Notes: generated by a model not told the origin, from the letters alone. Numbered from the stretch's first letter, positions 1 to 8,976 are shown. The stretch: DNA of 64,000 nucleotides from a virus (IMGVR_UViG_3300010885_050060:62001-126000); one strand, 5' to 3'. A program made the numbers and translations.

Positions 1-104
1 ATAACAATATTAATAAACTATTTGACAAAGATGTTTTTATAGAATCAATTTTAGGTTCAAAAAATGAGTTGTTTTTTGATTTGAATCCTACTATAGTGTT
101 TTAA
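1..104 (+). CDS. 3' end of an unknown CDS (partial)
   Basis: An open frame enters from the left edge in frame 3 and ends with TAA at 102-104, giving about 33 residues that end in NPTIVF. Only three bases separate its stop from the ATG of the sulfotransferase, so the two are probably co-transcribed. The fragment is too short to assign a function. It is called coding because the frame is open to the window edge and abuts the next gene tightly. Confidence 0.5.
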   Translation, partial: NNINKLFDKDVFIESILGSKNELFFDLNPTIVF

Positions 105-107
105 TAT

Positions 108-929
108 ATGATATTTTTCAATTCTTCAATGCCAAGAAGCATGTCAACGCTTCTGCAATGTATTCTTAATCAAAATCCAACCATAACAGCAACTCCTACT
201 GATCCAGTTCTCGAATATCTGTATGGAGCTAGAATGAACTTTACAAATTCTCCAGAAGTTAAGGCTATTGATAAGAATTTAGCAATAAACGCATGGAGAG
301 GATTTTGTTGGGGTGGTTTGGAAGGATATGCAAGTTCATATTCAGAAAAATCTAATATTTGCATAAAAACAAGAGGCGGTACTATTCATTATAAATGGTT
401 TGAGGCATTTATGCCATATAAACCAAAGATGATATGCATGGTAAGAAACTTAAAGAGTATTATTTCATCCATGGAAAAAATTTATCGTAAAAACCAAGAA
501 AATCACCAATCAATTCAAAATCATGCAGAGATGTCTGGTACGATCACTGCAAAAAGAGTAGATTCATGGTTTGCATCACCACCAGTAGGACTTGCATTGG
601 AGCGTTTAGAGCAGTGTTTTCTAGAGGGCATTAATAAAGATGTTGTATATGTCAGAGCAGAGGATTTAACAAACAATCCTCAACAAGAACTTAATAAAAT
701 TTACAATTATCTTGGACTAGAATCATTTCAACATAATTTTAAAAACGTTGAGCAGTCCATTAAAGAAGATGATTCTGTATATGGTCTTACTAGTGATCTG
801 CACACTATTAGAAGTGAAGTGATTCCCTTAAATACGGATTATAAGGAAGTTTTAGGCAAAGATATTTGTAATTGGATTGATAAGACGTATTATAACTATC
901 AAAAAAGATTTGGCTATATTAATTTTTAA
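108..929 (+). CDS. sulfotransferase family protein
   Basis: A 273-residue protein likely to transfer a sulfuryl group from PAPS to an unknown acceptor such as a glycan, tyrosine or surface polymer. The N-terminus carries a 5'-phosphosulfate-binding-loop-like motif, SSMPRSMSTLL (residues 6-16), matching the PRSG(S/T)T loop of the family except that the usual Gly is Met. Near residues 182-205 the segment VRAEDLTNNPQQEL...YLGL resembles the family's C-terminal EDL-xxNP-xxxL-xxFLGL region. Length is normal for a single-domain sulfotransferase. Sulfotransferases are known in some marine T4-like phages, where they may modify virion or host surface sugars. The ATG at 108 is chosen because the P-loop begins almost immediately after it. 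The gene ends at a palindromic hairpin facing a convergent fibre operon. Confidence 0.72.
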   Translation: MIFFNSSMPRSMSTLLQCILNQNPTITATPTDPVLEYLYGARMNFTNSPEVKAIDKNLAINAWRGFCWGGLEGYASSYSEKSNICIKTRGGTIHYKWFEAFMPYKPKMICMVRNLKSIISSMEKIYRKNQENHQSIQNHAEMSGTITAKRVDSWFASPPVGLALERLEQCFLEGINKDVVYVRAEDLTNNPQQELNKIYNYLGLESFQHNFKNVEQSIKEDDSVYGLTSDLHTIRSEVIPLNTDYKEVLGKDICNWIDKTYYNYQKRFGYINF

Positions 930-970
930 TTAAATATCCGATTAATATTATTTTAACTTTAATATATATT

Positions 971-992
971 AGATGGTGCATATGCACCATCT
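971..992. terminator. palindromic hairpin between convergent genes
   Basis: A perfect inverted repeat, AGATGGTGCA-TA-TGCACCATCT, lies between the sulfotransferase stop (929) and the stop of the convergent gene (1016). A T-run follows on the plus side near 1012. It probably ends transcription from both directions. Confidence 0.6.
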
Positions 993-1015
993 GATCATTA
1001 TTATAATACGTTTTT

Positions 1016-1888
1016 TTAATATGTATTTGCTCCAAAAGCTGTCATTAGTGTATTCCATCTAGTTGATAGCTTTTGTGCTTGAGTAGCATTTAAACCTTGA
1101 GTAATAGCATATCCTCGAATATAACGAGTAGACCAGAGATAAGGTGTGGATCCGACTACGCCCATTGCTCCTATGACAATACTTTGAGAAGGAAAGTCAG
1201 TTCCTGTTGCTGTAATAGGTGTGCTTATTTGTGTTCCTTTATTATAATAATATTGGGATCTATCTCCGTTTGTTGTTATAAAAGATGGACCATCTAGTGA
1301 AGTAGGAGAAGACGCAGGAGAAAGTTCCCCAGTTAAGTTTAATGACCCACACGCACCTCCTTCTTTATTTAAAGAACTCCATCCTAAACCTATAGCAGCT
1401 AAAGGTGATACAGTTGATTGAATACCCATTACATATCCAGATGATGTCTCAGTCCCAGCCCAATAAGCAAATATACCAAAATTAGTTAAAGACGATGATT
1501 GAGGATTTGTTCCCGTCAAACCCGGATTAAATTGCGTGTTTAAATACGTATTACTGCCATTTGCTTTGAACCCTGCTGTAGAACCAGTAGGGACGTAAGT
1601 TCCGCTACTAAAATTATTATTTATTAAAAGTCTAGAAGCAAGAACAGTCTTCATTTTCACTAACGCTCCTGCTCTGGAGGTTACACCAGCAAACAAGCCC
1701 ATATCATAAATAGAATTCCAAATTTCATCAATTTTTAATCCAATAAAAAAATTATTCACTGCTGTCCTAGCAGATACATTAATTGATCCTCCGTTTGCAA
1801 CAACAGCATCAAAATATGCTTGTGCATCAGTGTCTACAGAAGGTTGTGAATCGTAGATGCCAATTAAAATTTCTTTATTCAATAACAT
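1016..1888 (-). CDS. tail fibre tip / concanavalin-like virion protein
   Basis: A 290-residue protein, the last gene of a three-gene fibre operon; its start lies 2 bases after the stop of the 661-aa fibre gene. Residues 20-75 (DAQAYFDAVV...AVNNFFIGLK...IYDMGLFAG) resemble a domain common in phage and prophage tail proteins, in which a short helical segment precedes a jelly-roll domain. The remainder is rich in Ser, Thr, Gly and aromatics (for example YLNTQFNPG, GIFAYWAG, YIRGYAI), consistent with a beta-sandwich that binds a surface ligand. Position after two beta-helical fibre proteins suggests a receptor-binding tip or adhesin. No enzymatic motif is visible. The family resemblance is recalled, not searched. 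Confidence 0.55.
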   Translation of the reverse strand: MLLNKEILIGIYDSQPSVDTDAQAYFDAVVANGGSINVSARTAVNNFFIGLKIDEIWNSIYDMGLFAGVTSRAGALVKMKTVLASRLLINNNFSSGTYVPTGSTAGFKANGSNTYLNTQFNPGLTGTNPQSSSLTNFGIFAYWAGTETSSGYVMGIQSTVSPLAAIGLGWSSLNKEGGACGSLNLTGELSPASSPTSLDGPSFITTNGDRSQYYYNKGTQISTPITATGTDFPSQSIVIGAMGVVGSTPYLWSTRYIRGYAITQGLNATQAQKLSTRWNTLMTAFGANTY

Positions 1889-1890
1889 GG

Positions 1891-3876
1891 TTAAACGATT
1901 CTTCCTACAGCAAATAAATTGTTAGAATCTTTATAAACAAATGCTCCTCCATAACGAGTCGTGATTGTTGTTCCAGCAGAATTAAGCTGAGCAGCTGATA
2001 GAACTAAATTATTTGTTCCAATATTCATAATTGCTGCATTGAAGCCGTTGCTTAGGGAACTCGGAAATACTGCACACAAAGAGGTTGTTGTTGTATTAAT
2101 GTGAATTACTTTGTTGCTATCAGCATCAGTAAAGATCCTGTTCGTTGAATCATTAATGACACTGACTTTGATGTTACTTGCCGAAGCAGAAATAATACCA
2201 GTAGCAGAAAGATTATTTACATAAGTAAAATTTGGTTGTGATGCTGTTATATTAGAACCTAATATAAAGGTATTGGATTGACCATTAGTATTATTACTAA
2301 TACCGCCTAAAATTGAAGAATAATCTCCAGAAGCAGTATTAGAACCTCCACCAGAAACGTTCGAAGCACTTCCAGAAGCATTATTAGCCCTGCCACCAGC
2401 AACGTTTGAATAACATCCAGAAGCAGTACTATTCACACCACCACCTACTGTTGAATAATAATTAGAAGCAGTATTACAATAACCACCACTTACTGTTGAA
2501 TGATATCCAGAAGATCTATTAATACGACCGCCGCTTACTGTTGAATGAGATCTAGAAGCAGTATTACCATAACCACCACTTACTGTTGAAGAATTTTCAG
2601 AAGCAGTGTTACATCTACCACCACCTACAAATGAATAATCACCAGTTGTTCTGCTAGAAAAACCGCCTACTATAGTTGAACGATATCCAGAAGCAGTATT
2701 TTCTTTACCACCACCTACTATTGATACGTTTCCAGAAGCAGTGTTACATCTACCACCACCTACAAATGAATAATCACCAGTTGTTCTGCTAGAAAAACCG
2801 CCTACTATAGTTGAATAATTTCCACAAGCAGTATTACAAAAACCGCCAGCAACATTCGAATAACATCCAGAAGCAGTATTATTTCCATATATAGGGTTTA
2901 TAGAAGTTGTTGGATGTATTAAAGTATAAGCCTGACTAGAATAAACAGAATTCCATTGATTTGAATTACCATTTGAATCGTAAATTGTATTATTAGCACT
3001 TAATGTATCTGTATTGATAACACTAAAATAATCAATCGCATTTAAATTTATTCCTGTAAAAATTGAATTTGCTTTATCGTAAACAAGATTTAAAATGCTA
3101 TAATAACCTGATAAGCTAACTCGCTCGACACTGTTTGCTGCTGAATTTAACACAAAACTATTTGCCAGCGTAATATTAGTTCCTGCACTTGATGTTACTG
3201 CGTTCGATGCTGGACTTGCTGCAAAAATAGCACAACCATCAAACTGTAAACTCCCGAAAGTTACACTTGGAGCAATAACCTGATAAGAGTCTTTAATCAA
3301 AACACTTGCAGCCGCATTTGATACTGTTACTCCCCAACATTTATTTCCCACAATTGAAACGATTCCTGCCCCTGTTATTTGAACTCCAGATATACACTGT
3401 AATTCACTGTTGATGATTTCAACATAGTTTGTACCGGACTTAATAACTTGCGTATCTACAGTGCAGTTTGAGATATATGCATTCCCCGAACCAGCAATGG
3501 TCAGGCTAGTCATTTTTAAACCAGCTACGCGAGCAGCGGCAGATAATGCCAGTGTTCCGTAAACAATTGTAGTTGCACCTGTTATCCCGAATGTTGTAAT
3601 TGTGGTGTTATTTGATGTAACAGTAGGATTTTCAGTATATCCACCCGGATGAACAATTATTGTATTTTTTCCAGCCCCAACCAATTTCAATGCCTTGGTA
3701 ATTGATGAAACAGGATTTACCAAAGTGCCGTCTCCAGTTGTATCGTTGCCATCCTTGCTAACATGAATTTCTAAGTTATATGCAGAATAATTACCAACTG
3801 TTCTGCCAGTGCCGCCACCAGCTACGGTTCGAACTCCGTTTGTTTCTACTATTGTTTGATTAAATTTTGTATTCAT
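1891..3876 (-). CDS. tail fibre: pectin-lyase-like beta-helix plus YadA-head-like repeats
   Basis: A 661-residue fibre protein. Residues about 30-300 look like a right-handed parallel beta-helix of the pectate-lyase/DUF1565 type: it opens HVSKDGNDTTGDGT, then IIVHPGGYTE, with short hydrophobic and Asn/Ser-rich turns. Residues about 325-545 are a tandem repeat of the type NTASG-xYSxVxGG, the Hep/Hag (YadA head) motif that forms trimeric left-handed beta-rolls. The end has the module FILGSNITA...TYVNNLSATG, shared with two other genes here, then a small C-terminal domain. Two 83-bp stretches within the repeats are identical. It lies 4 bases after the 957-aa gene, so it is in the same operon. 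It is probably a trimeric virion fibre; no catalytic residues are evident. Confidence 0.75.
   Translation of the reverse strand: MNTKFNQTIVETNGVRTVAGGGTGRTVGNYSAYNLEIHVSKDGNDTTGDGTLVNPVSSITKALKLVGAGKNTIIVHPGGYTENPTVTSNNTTITTFGITGATTIVYGTLALSAAARVAGLKMTSLTIAGSGNAYISNCTVDTQVIKSGTNYVEIINSELQCISGVQITGAGIVSIVGNKCWGVTVSNAAASVLIKDSYQVIAPSVTFGSLQFDGCAIFAASPASNAVTSSAGTNITLANSFVLNSAANSVERVSLSGYYSILNLVYDKANSIFTGINLNAIDYFSVINTDTLSANNTIYDSNGNSNQWNSVYSSQAYTLIHPTTSINPIYGNNTASGCYSNVAGGFCNTACGNYSTIVGGFSSRTTGDYSFVGGGRCNTASGNVSIVGGGKENTASGYRSTIVGGFSSRTTGDYSFVGGGRCNTASENSSTVSGGYGNTASRSHSTVSGGRINRSSGYHSTVSGGYCNTASNYYSTVGGGVNSTASGCYSNVAGGRANNASGSASNVSGGGSNTASGDYSSILGGISNNTNGQSNTFILGSNITASQPNFTYVNNLSATGIISASASNIKVSVINDSTNRIFTDADSNKVIHINTTTTSLCAVFPSSLSNGFNAAIMNIGTNNLVLSAAQLNSAGTTITTRYGGAFVYKDSNNLFAVGRIV
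2598..2680 (-). repeat. 83-bp exact direct repeat, copy 1
   Basis: This stretch is identical to 2733-2815 and lies inside the YadA-head-like repeat region of the 661-aa fibre gene. The identity at DNA level, while other repeats have drifted, points to a recent internal duplication or gene conversion. Confidence 0.9.
2733..2815 (-). repeat. 83-bp exact direct repeat, copy 2
   Basis: Second copy of the repeat at 2598-2680, offset by 135 bp (45 codons), so recombination between them would delete or add in-frame repeat units. Confidence 0.9.
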
Positions 3877-3880
3877 ATTT

Positions 3881-6754
3881 TTATATAGCCTGTGCGTTTA
3901 CTACGTCATTATTTCCGTCAATGGATAGGCGAATAATTCCTGATCCTGATGGAGCGTTATATACATCAGAAGTTAATCTACAATAAAATAATTTACCGGA
4001 CAATGTGCCAGTATCACCACCTCCAAAACTCCCCGCTCCACCAGTGCATCTAGTAAATGTTCCAGATGCATTAGAAAAATAAGAGCCGAAGCTTCCATCT
4101 CCACCAGTACAATCAACAAATTCTCCAGAAGCAATTCCTACAGATGATCCAAAAGATAAATTTCCACCTTTGCAATTTATATATGTACCGCTCGCATCTC
4201 CTCCGTCAGTAGTGCCACCAGCTCCAGTATCACCGCCTGAAAAACTATAATCTCCACCAATACAGTTTGTAAATTTGCCGCTCGAATCGTTAAATCCACC
4301 AAAACTTCCATCACCCCCAATACAGTCTGTAAATGTACCAGATCGAGGTGCCGCAAAACTTCCATCACCTCCAACGCATCCTGTAAATATTCCAGATGCA
4401 ATCCCTCCAAAACTATTATCTCCAGCAAAGCAATCTCTAAATGTCCCGATCGCTGTTCCTCCATTGCTGGCAAATGATGAATTTCCCGCAGTGCAATTTG
4501 TAAATGTTGCAGGTCCAACAGTTACTGTTCCAGCGTTAGCTGATCCAAAGCTATTATCTCCAGCAGTGCAGTTTTCAAATGTACTGTTACCAATAATATT
4601 AATATTTGATGGATATTCAGGATCGCTTGTGATAGTTCTTCCAAAACATTCTGATCCTCCCGTACAATTTTTAAATGTAGCATTGTTAATTGTCACGTCA
4701 CTTTGTTCAGAAAATGAATGTCCAAAACTGTTATTTCCAGCAATGCAGTTTTCTAAGTTACCCGAAATAGCAATTCCCTCCCCGCCGTACCCAAAACTAT
4801 TATCGCCAGCTTTACAATTTTTATACATTCCAGTTAGAGTAACTAAGTTACTATCAGACCATCCAAAGGAATTAGCTTCAGCTGTGCAATTTATATAAGA
4901 TACACCATTCCCATTAAATGACGTATCTCCAGCAGAACAATCCTTATATGTTCCAGTGCCATTGAATGATTCATTACCAGCAGAACAGTTTGTATAAGAT
5001 GATCCATTTCCTTGAAATGATTCATTTCCAGAAGAACAATCTATATATACTCCATCTCCATTAAATGAATTTCCTCCAGCAGAACAATTATTATATGTTC
5101 CATTTCCGTTAAACGCGGTTTGAATAGCATAACAATTTGTATACACTCCGTTACCACCAAAATCATTAGCATTTGTTGCAGTTGTGCAGTTCTCAAAAAT
5201 CTGTGAAGCTGATATGCCAGAAACTTTAAATCCCTCTCCATCTCCACCTAATACACCAATTCCAACAACTTTAACGTCACTTGCAGAAACGTCAATTCCA
5301 TAAACATTAAACTCTGAAGTGGGAATTAAAACAAGCGGATGCTTGTCTGTTGATCCTAATCCAATAACATCAACACAACTAGTACTGATATTAAGCGTTT
5401 CAGATAATGTATATGCGCCGGGGAATATAATAAGACTTGCTCGATTTGTTACTGACCTAGCAGAGCCATTAGGGGTCAATGTTACTGCGGCAGCATACTT
5501 CGCAACAAGATCATCTCCGGATTTTGCTATAATAACCGAATCAGTAGAAGTTTGCAAATAATAAGCAGAATTAGCATTAAATGAAGTATAAGCAGAATTC
5601 CATTGATTTGAATTTCCAACAGAATCGTAAATTGTATTGTTAGAACTTAATGATCCATATATAGAAACATTATTTTCAGTTACTTCTAGCGTCAAATTTC
5701 CATAACCTGCGTTCAATCCCGATAGAACATTAACCTCACCTATTATTGTTCCACCACTTAAAGGAAGATAATTAGAATTTACATAATTTATAGAAGCATT
5801 ACTAGCAGAATTTGATAAAACTGAATTATAAACAGAATTCCAATTAGAACTATTTCCACTTAAGGCATAAATAATTCCAGTTGCACTGATTTCTCCAGTA
5901 ACTGTTAATTCCTTATTCGGAAAACTTTGATTTATACCAACTTTTCCGGTTTGACCAAAATTTGCATTACCAACGTGTAAAACTTCTATACCATCTCCAT
6001 CAACAAATGAAGCAACATCATACGGACCAGATGCTTGATATACATATAAAGCAGGACCAACACCTAAATTAACAACACTTAATGCGCTAGTGGTTGTAAA
6101 AACAGTATCTGCAAATGTCGCACCTCCAGCAGCACTCAAAGAACCTTGAATTACAATATTATTAGTAGCAAATAAATTATTTACATATGTAGTATCCTGT
6201 GCATTTGCTGTGATATTAGAACCTAATATAAAAGTATTGGATTTATTGTTAGTATTGTTATTTTTTCCACCTAAAACAGAAGAATAATCTCCAGAAGCTG
6301 TATTAGATTTACCACCTGCTACATTTGAAACATATCCAGAAGCAATATTACATTTACCACCAGCTACATTTGAACCATATGAAGATGCGATATTATTACA
6401 ACCACCAGCTACATTTGAAAAATATGTAGAAGCACTATTACCATAACCACCCGCTACATTTGAGTAGTAACTAGAAGCAGTATTACTAGAACCGCCAGAA
6501 ACGTTTGATTTGTGTCCAGAAGCAGTATTACCACAACCACCATTTATATTTGAATAACTTCCCGAAGCAGTATTATTTCCTAATTTTGGAATAATAGCAG
6601 TATTATTTGCATCAGAAAATTTATAGGGGGAAGGATCTACTAATGCAGAAAGAGGAGATTGGTACGTAACACCTCCTATATTTGTTATTATAACAGCACT
6701 TGTTGGTAAACTTGAAGTGTTTAATGGTAATTGACTAATTTTCTTTGAAGCCAT
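3881..6754 (-). CDS. long tail fibre: YadA-head-like repeats and a Cys-laddered beta-helix
   Basis: A 957-residue virion fibre, first gene of the fibre operon. The N-terminus (MASKKISQLP...) is the likely attachment end. Residues about 60-180 hold NTASG-xYSNVxGG repeats (Hep/Hag type), followed by FILGSNITA...TYVNNL and a VGINQSFPNKELTVTG module shared with other fibres here. Residues about 520-915 contain 19 copies of an irregular repeat with core (Y/F)xNCxAGxxSFxG, separated by 5-25 residues. Each has one conserved Cys and one conserved Phe, which suggests a stacked beta-helix with internal Cys and Phe ladders. It is preceded by a late-promoter-like GGTAAATATAG on the minus strand. A long stalk with a variable tip is the likely role. 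I do not recognise the Cys-ladder family. Confidence 0.7.
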   Translation of the reverse strand: MASKKISQLPLNTSSLPTSAVIITNIGGVTYQSPLSALVDPSPYKFSDANNTAIIPKLGNNTASGSYSNINGGCGNTASGHKSNVSGGSSNTASSYYSNVAGGYGNSASTYFSNVAGGCNNIASSYGSNVAGGKCNIASGYVSNVAGGKSNTASGDYSSVLGGKNNNTNNKSNTFILGSNITANAQDTTYVNNLFATNNIVIQGSLSAAGGATFADTVFTTTSALSVVNLGVGPALYVYQASGPYDVASFVDGDGIEVLHVGNANFGQTGKVGINQSFPNKELTVTGEISATGIIYALSGNSSNWNSVYNSVLSNSASNASINYVNSNYLPLSGGTIIGEVNVLSGLNAGYGNLTLEVTENNVSIYGSLSSNNTIYDSVGNSNQWNSAYTSFNANSAYYLQTSTDSVIIAKSGDDLVAKYAAAVTLTPNGSARSVTNRASLIIFPGAYTLSETLNISTSCVDVIGLGSTDKHPLVLIPTSEFNVYGIDVSASDVKVVGIGVLGGDGEGFKVSGISASQIFENCTTATNANDFGGNGVYTNCYAIQTAFNGNGTYNNCSAGGNSFNGDGVYIDCSSGNESFQGNGSSYTNCSAGNESFNGTGTYKDCSAGDTSFNGNGVSYINCTAEANSFGWSDSNLVTLTGMYKNCKAGDNSFGYGGEGIAISGNLENCIAGNNSFGHSFSEQSDVTINNATFKNCTGGSECFGRTITSDPEYPSNINIIGNSTFENCTAGDNSFGSANAGTVTVGPATFTNCTAGNSSFASNGGTAIGTFRDCFAGDNSFGGIASGIFTGCVGGDGSFAAPRSGTFTDCIGGDGSFGGFNDSSGKFTNCIGGDYSFSGGDTGAGGTTDGGDASGTYINCKGGNLSFGSSVGIASGEFVDCTGGDGSFGSYFSNASGTFTRCTGGAGSFGGGDTGTLSGKLFYCRLTSDVYNAPSGSGIIRLSIDGNNDVVNAQAI

Positions 6755-6801
6755 ATATTAATATCTATATTTACCTCAAGGTTAGGGTAAATAATATTTA
6801 A
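6755..6801. promoter_or_regulatory. divergent late-promoter-like intergenic region
   Basis: The 47 bases between divergent genes carry GGTAAATATAG on the minus strand (toward the fibre operon) and GGTAAATAATA on the plus strand. Both match the recurrent TAAATA box of this genome, each 10-20 bases from its start codon. Confidence 0.5.
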
Positions 6802-7146
6802 ATGAGCAAATTTTTAAAATTATTAAATTCCGTATTAAACGAACAAGAAAATCTCGACATGCCTCCTCAAGAAGGTAGCGACATTACTCCAACAAGCATG
6901 GATTCTGAAGTTCCATCTGCTCTTCCAGAAGAAGATGAGGTTGCTTTGGATACTATAAAATATAAAACTTTATTAAAAGCATTAAAAAAAGCTTTATATA
7001 ACTCATATCCAAATAATTTAGAAAAACAAACACAAATATCTAAAATTAAAGTAGATAGTGATGATTTAAAGAGACTTCAATCGGCAGAAAATTCTTTAAT
7101 GTCTTTATTGGATGATGAAGATTTTATTCCTTCTACTGAAGAATAA
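6802..7146 (+). CDS. small acidic protein, unknown
   Basis: A 114-residue protein that begins MSKFLKLLNSVLNEQEN, has a Pro/Glu/Ser-rich acidic linker (residues 20-50), then a helical segment KYKTLLKALKKALYNSYP and an acidic tail. The N-terminal amphipathic helix plus acidic linker recurs in two other proteins of unknown role here (8106-8945 and 9928-10578). It is probably a virion-associated or core protein, but nothing in the sequence fixes this. It has its own TAAATA box upstream. Confidence 0.6.
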   Translation: MSKFLKLLNSVLNEQENLDMPPQEGSDITPTSMDSEVPSALPEEDEVALDTIKYKTLLKALKKALYNSYPNNLEKQTQISKIKVDSDDLKRLQSAENSLMSLLDDEDFIPSTEE

Positions 7147-7181
7147 TTTGATTTTTTTCATTTCTTTGTTAGTATTAAGAA

Positions 7182-7454
7182 ATGGAAGCATATTCGATTG
7201 AAAATTTAACAAAGGAGCAATATAAACTAATATTAGAGTCTGTATTGTTTTCCGGATCAACGTCAGTAAATGCACGTTGGTATATCGATAATGCTAGCGA
7301 TTTAGTTGATATTGGACTCTTTTTGAGAAAAAAGCATCCAAATGTTTTGACAGAAAATATATTTTTACTTAATGATAAAGAATATCATGATGAATTTTCT
7401 GAAAAAATTATTGACTTTTTCCCCGAAATAGTAGAAAATATATCTGATTTATGA
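7182..7454 (+). CDS. unknown 90-aa protein
   Basis: A 90-residue acidic protein. Its stop overlaps the start of the next gene (ATGA type), so it is co-translated with the P-loop kinase. The pattern KEQYKLILESVLF...LVDIGLFLRKKHPN suggests a small helical fold. No motif is recognised. Confidence 0.6.
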   Translation: MEAYSIENLTKEQYKLILESVLFSGSTSVNARWYIDNASDLVDIGLFLRKKHPNVLTENIFLLNDKEYHDEFSEKIIDFFPEIVENISDL

Positions 7455-8089
7455 AAATATGTGCTAGCGGAACTCACTGCCAAGGAAAGTCAACTTATGT
7501 TAAGGATTTTTTAAAAAAATGGCCTTCATATAAGACTCCAGAAAAAACATACAGGGATTTTATTAAAGATAAAAACTTACCTCATTCAAAAAATGGAACT
7601 GAGGAAAGCCAAAAAGCAATTTTAGATGCTTTGTTAGATGAATCCCAACAATACACCAGAAATGATAATGTTATTTTTGATCGTTGTATTGTAGATAACC
7701 TAGCATATTCTTCTTGGCTCTTTCTGAATAATAAGGTTTCTGAGAAATTTTTGGATCAATGTAGAATTACTATCAGAGAGGCATTGAAAACTTTTGATAT
7801 TATATTTTTCTTTCCGATTACGAAATTTTCTCCCGTAGAATTTGAGCAGGATGAGTTGAGAGAAGATGATTTAATTTATAGAGAAGAAATTGATAATATT
7901 TTTAAAACTTTTGTAAAATCATATCATCAGCAAGATGGTAGAGTATTTCCTACTGATGATAGTCCTCCAATTATTGAAATTTTTGGAAATCCGGAAGAAA
8001 GAATAAAACTAACCGAAATGTACATCAATCCAGAAGGAAAAGCATTCGGAGAAGATCAGAGTTTGATTTCTGATATTTGGACACCCTAA
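7451..8089 (+). CDS. P-loop nucleoside/nucleotide kinase-like NTPase
   Basis: A 212-residue protein with a Walker A motif at the N-terminus (ASGTHCQGKST, residues 4-14) and a likely catalytic DR motif (IFDRCIVDN, around residue 76). This is the layout of AAA_28 or deoxynucleoside-kinase-like P-loop enzymes, in which DR helps position the phosphoacceptor. Residues 110-125 (TFDIIFFFPI) form the next core strand. The substrate cannot be told from sequence: a nucleotide, a nucleoside or another small molecule. It starts at an ATGA overlap with the preceding gene and precedes replication genes, which fits a role in nucleotide supply. Confidence 0.68.
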   Translation: MKICASGTHCQGKSTYVKDFLKKWPSYKTPEKTYRDFIKDKNLPHSKNGTEESQKAILDALLDESQQYTRNDNVIFDRCIVDNLAYSSWLFLNNKVSEKFLDQCRITIREALKTFDIIFFFPITKFSPVEFEQDELREDDLIYREEIDNIFKTFVKSYHQQDGRVFPTDDSPPIIEIFGNPEERIKLTEMYINPEGKAFGEDQSLISDIWTP

Positions 8090-8090
8090 A

Positions 8091-8098
8091 GATAAATA
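8091..8098 (+). promoter_or_regulatory. late-promoter-like GATAAATA
   Basis: GATAAATA lies 7 bases before the ATG at 8106, immediately after the stop of the kinase gene. It differs by one base from the T4 late octamer TATAAATA. Confidence 0.45.
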
Positions 8099-8105
8099 AT
8101 ATTAT

Positions 8106-8945
8106 ATGAGATTTAATGTTTTAGCCGAAAGTATTATCAATGACATGGTATCAGAAGGTCGCATGTCAAAAGTTTCAAAATATTCTAGTATTGGTGTAGA
8201 TGCAGGAAAAATGTTAGAAAAATTCAAAGCAGGAGATTTTGATATTATATTTAAGAGTTGGGTTGGTAGTCCGCGATATGCAGGACTTACAGAAGAAGAA
8301 ATTCGTAATATCGTCAGTGGTGTTGTTTCTAATATCGCAGAAACTAATCCATCTTCTTTTGATGAATTGAGTGATTCGATTATGAATGTAGTCGATAAGG
8401 CATATCAAGACAAGGGGCCGAGAAGGAAAACATACAACGAAAGATTGACTAAGGCTATTAGAAATTTAATTTTTCATAAAGAATATGATTTGATTAAAAC
8501 CGGAGAATCAAATTCCATCGACACTTCTTCGGATTCTGAAGATATGTCCGATGAAGAAAAACCAACATTTGATATCGAAGGGTTGACACAGATTGAATCC
8601 GCTGTTTATGAGTTCATAAAACAAGCAGATAATCCCACATCTATTTCAGAATTATCAGAAACTTTTAATGATCCAGAAAGCATAACAGCTTCTTTACTAC
8701 AAAAAGGTTTAATAAAAAAGGAAGGTAATGCTTTTGTTGCTTCTGAAGATTCTGATATGACTAATATATTAGACATTGATGACGATTTTGAAGAAAATCC
8801 ATTAGAAACCGATTCTGATGTTGCTTCTACCTTTAAAGATACTTTTGGTAGACAAGGAAGTGAAGAGTATGGAGATGCTGGAAACATTCCTTCATGGAGA
8901 AGGAGCGGTAGATCAGATTATGGTAATGAAAATTTTGATTATTGA
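8106..8945 (+). CDS. unknown protein with winged-helix-like segment
   Basis: A 279-residue protein in three parts: an alpha-helical N-terminus (residues 1-120), a Ser/Asp/Glu-rich linker (about 133-158), then a segment GLTQIESAVYEFIKQAD...SISELSETF...SITASLLQKGLIKKEGN (about 160-212). That segment has the spacing of a winged helix-turn-helix: helix, helix, recognition helix, then a GLI-KK wing strand. An acidic and then Gly/Arg-rich disordered tail follows. It could be a DNA-binding regulator or a virion/core protein. It sits just upstream of the primase. No family is recognised. Confidence 0.6.
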   Translation: MRFNVLAESIINDMVSEGRMSKVSKYSSIGVDAGKMLEKFKAGDFDIIFKSWVGSPRYAGLTEEEIRNIVSGVVSNIAETNPSSFDELSDSIMNVVDKAYQDKGPRRKTYNERLTKAIRNLIFHKEYDLIKTGESNSIDTSSDSEDMSDEEKPTFDIEGLTQIESAVYEFIKQADNPTSISELSETFNDPESITASLLQKGLIKKEGNAFVASEDSDMTNILDIDDDFEENPLETDSDVASTFKDTFGRQGSEEYGDAGNIPSWRRSGRSDYGNENFDY

Positions 8946-8976
8946 CAAATAATCAAAATTATGATAGCGTATTTAT

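Noticed and set aside
2320-2890. Regular repeats that could look like a CRISPR array
   Set aside because: They are in-frame protein repeats (Hep/Hag type) with no unique spacers and no cas genes.
4275-4898. 207-aa plus-strand ORF
   Set aside because: Antisense shadow of the Cys-ladder repeat region of the 957-aa fibre; the Pro-rich repeats mirror the Gly/Ser repeats on the true strand.
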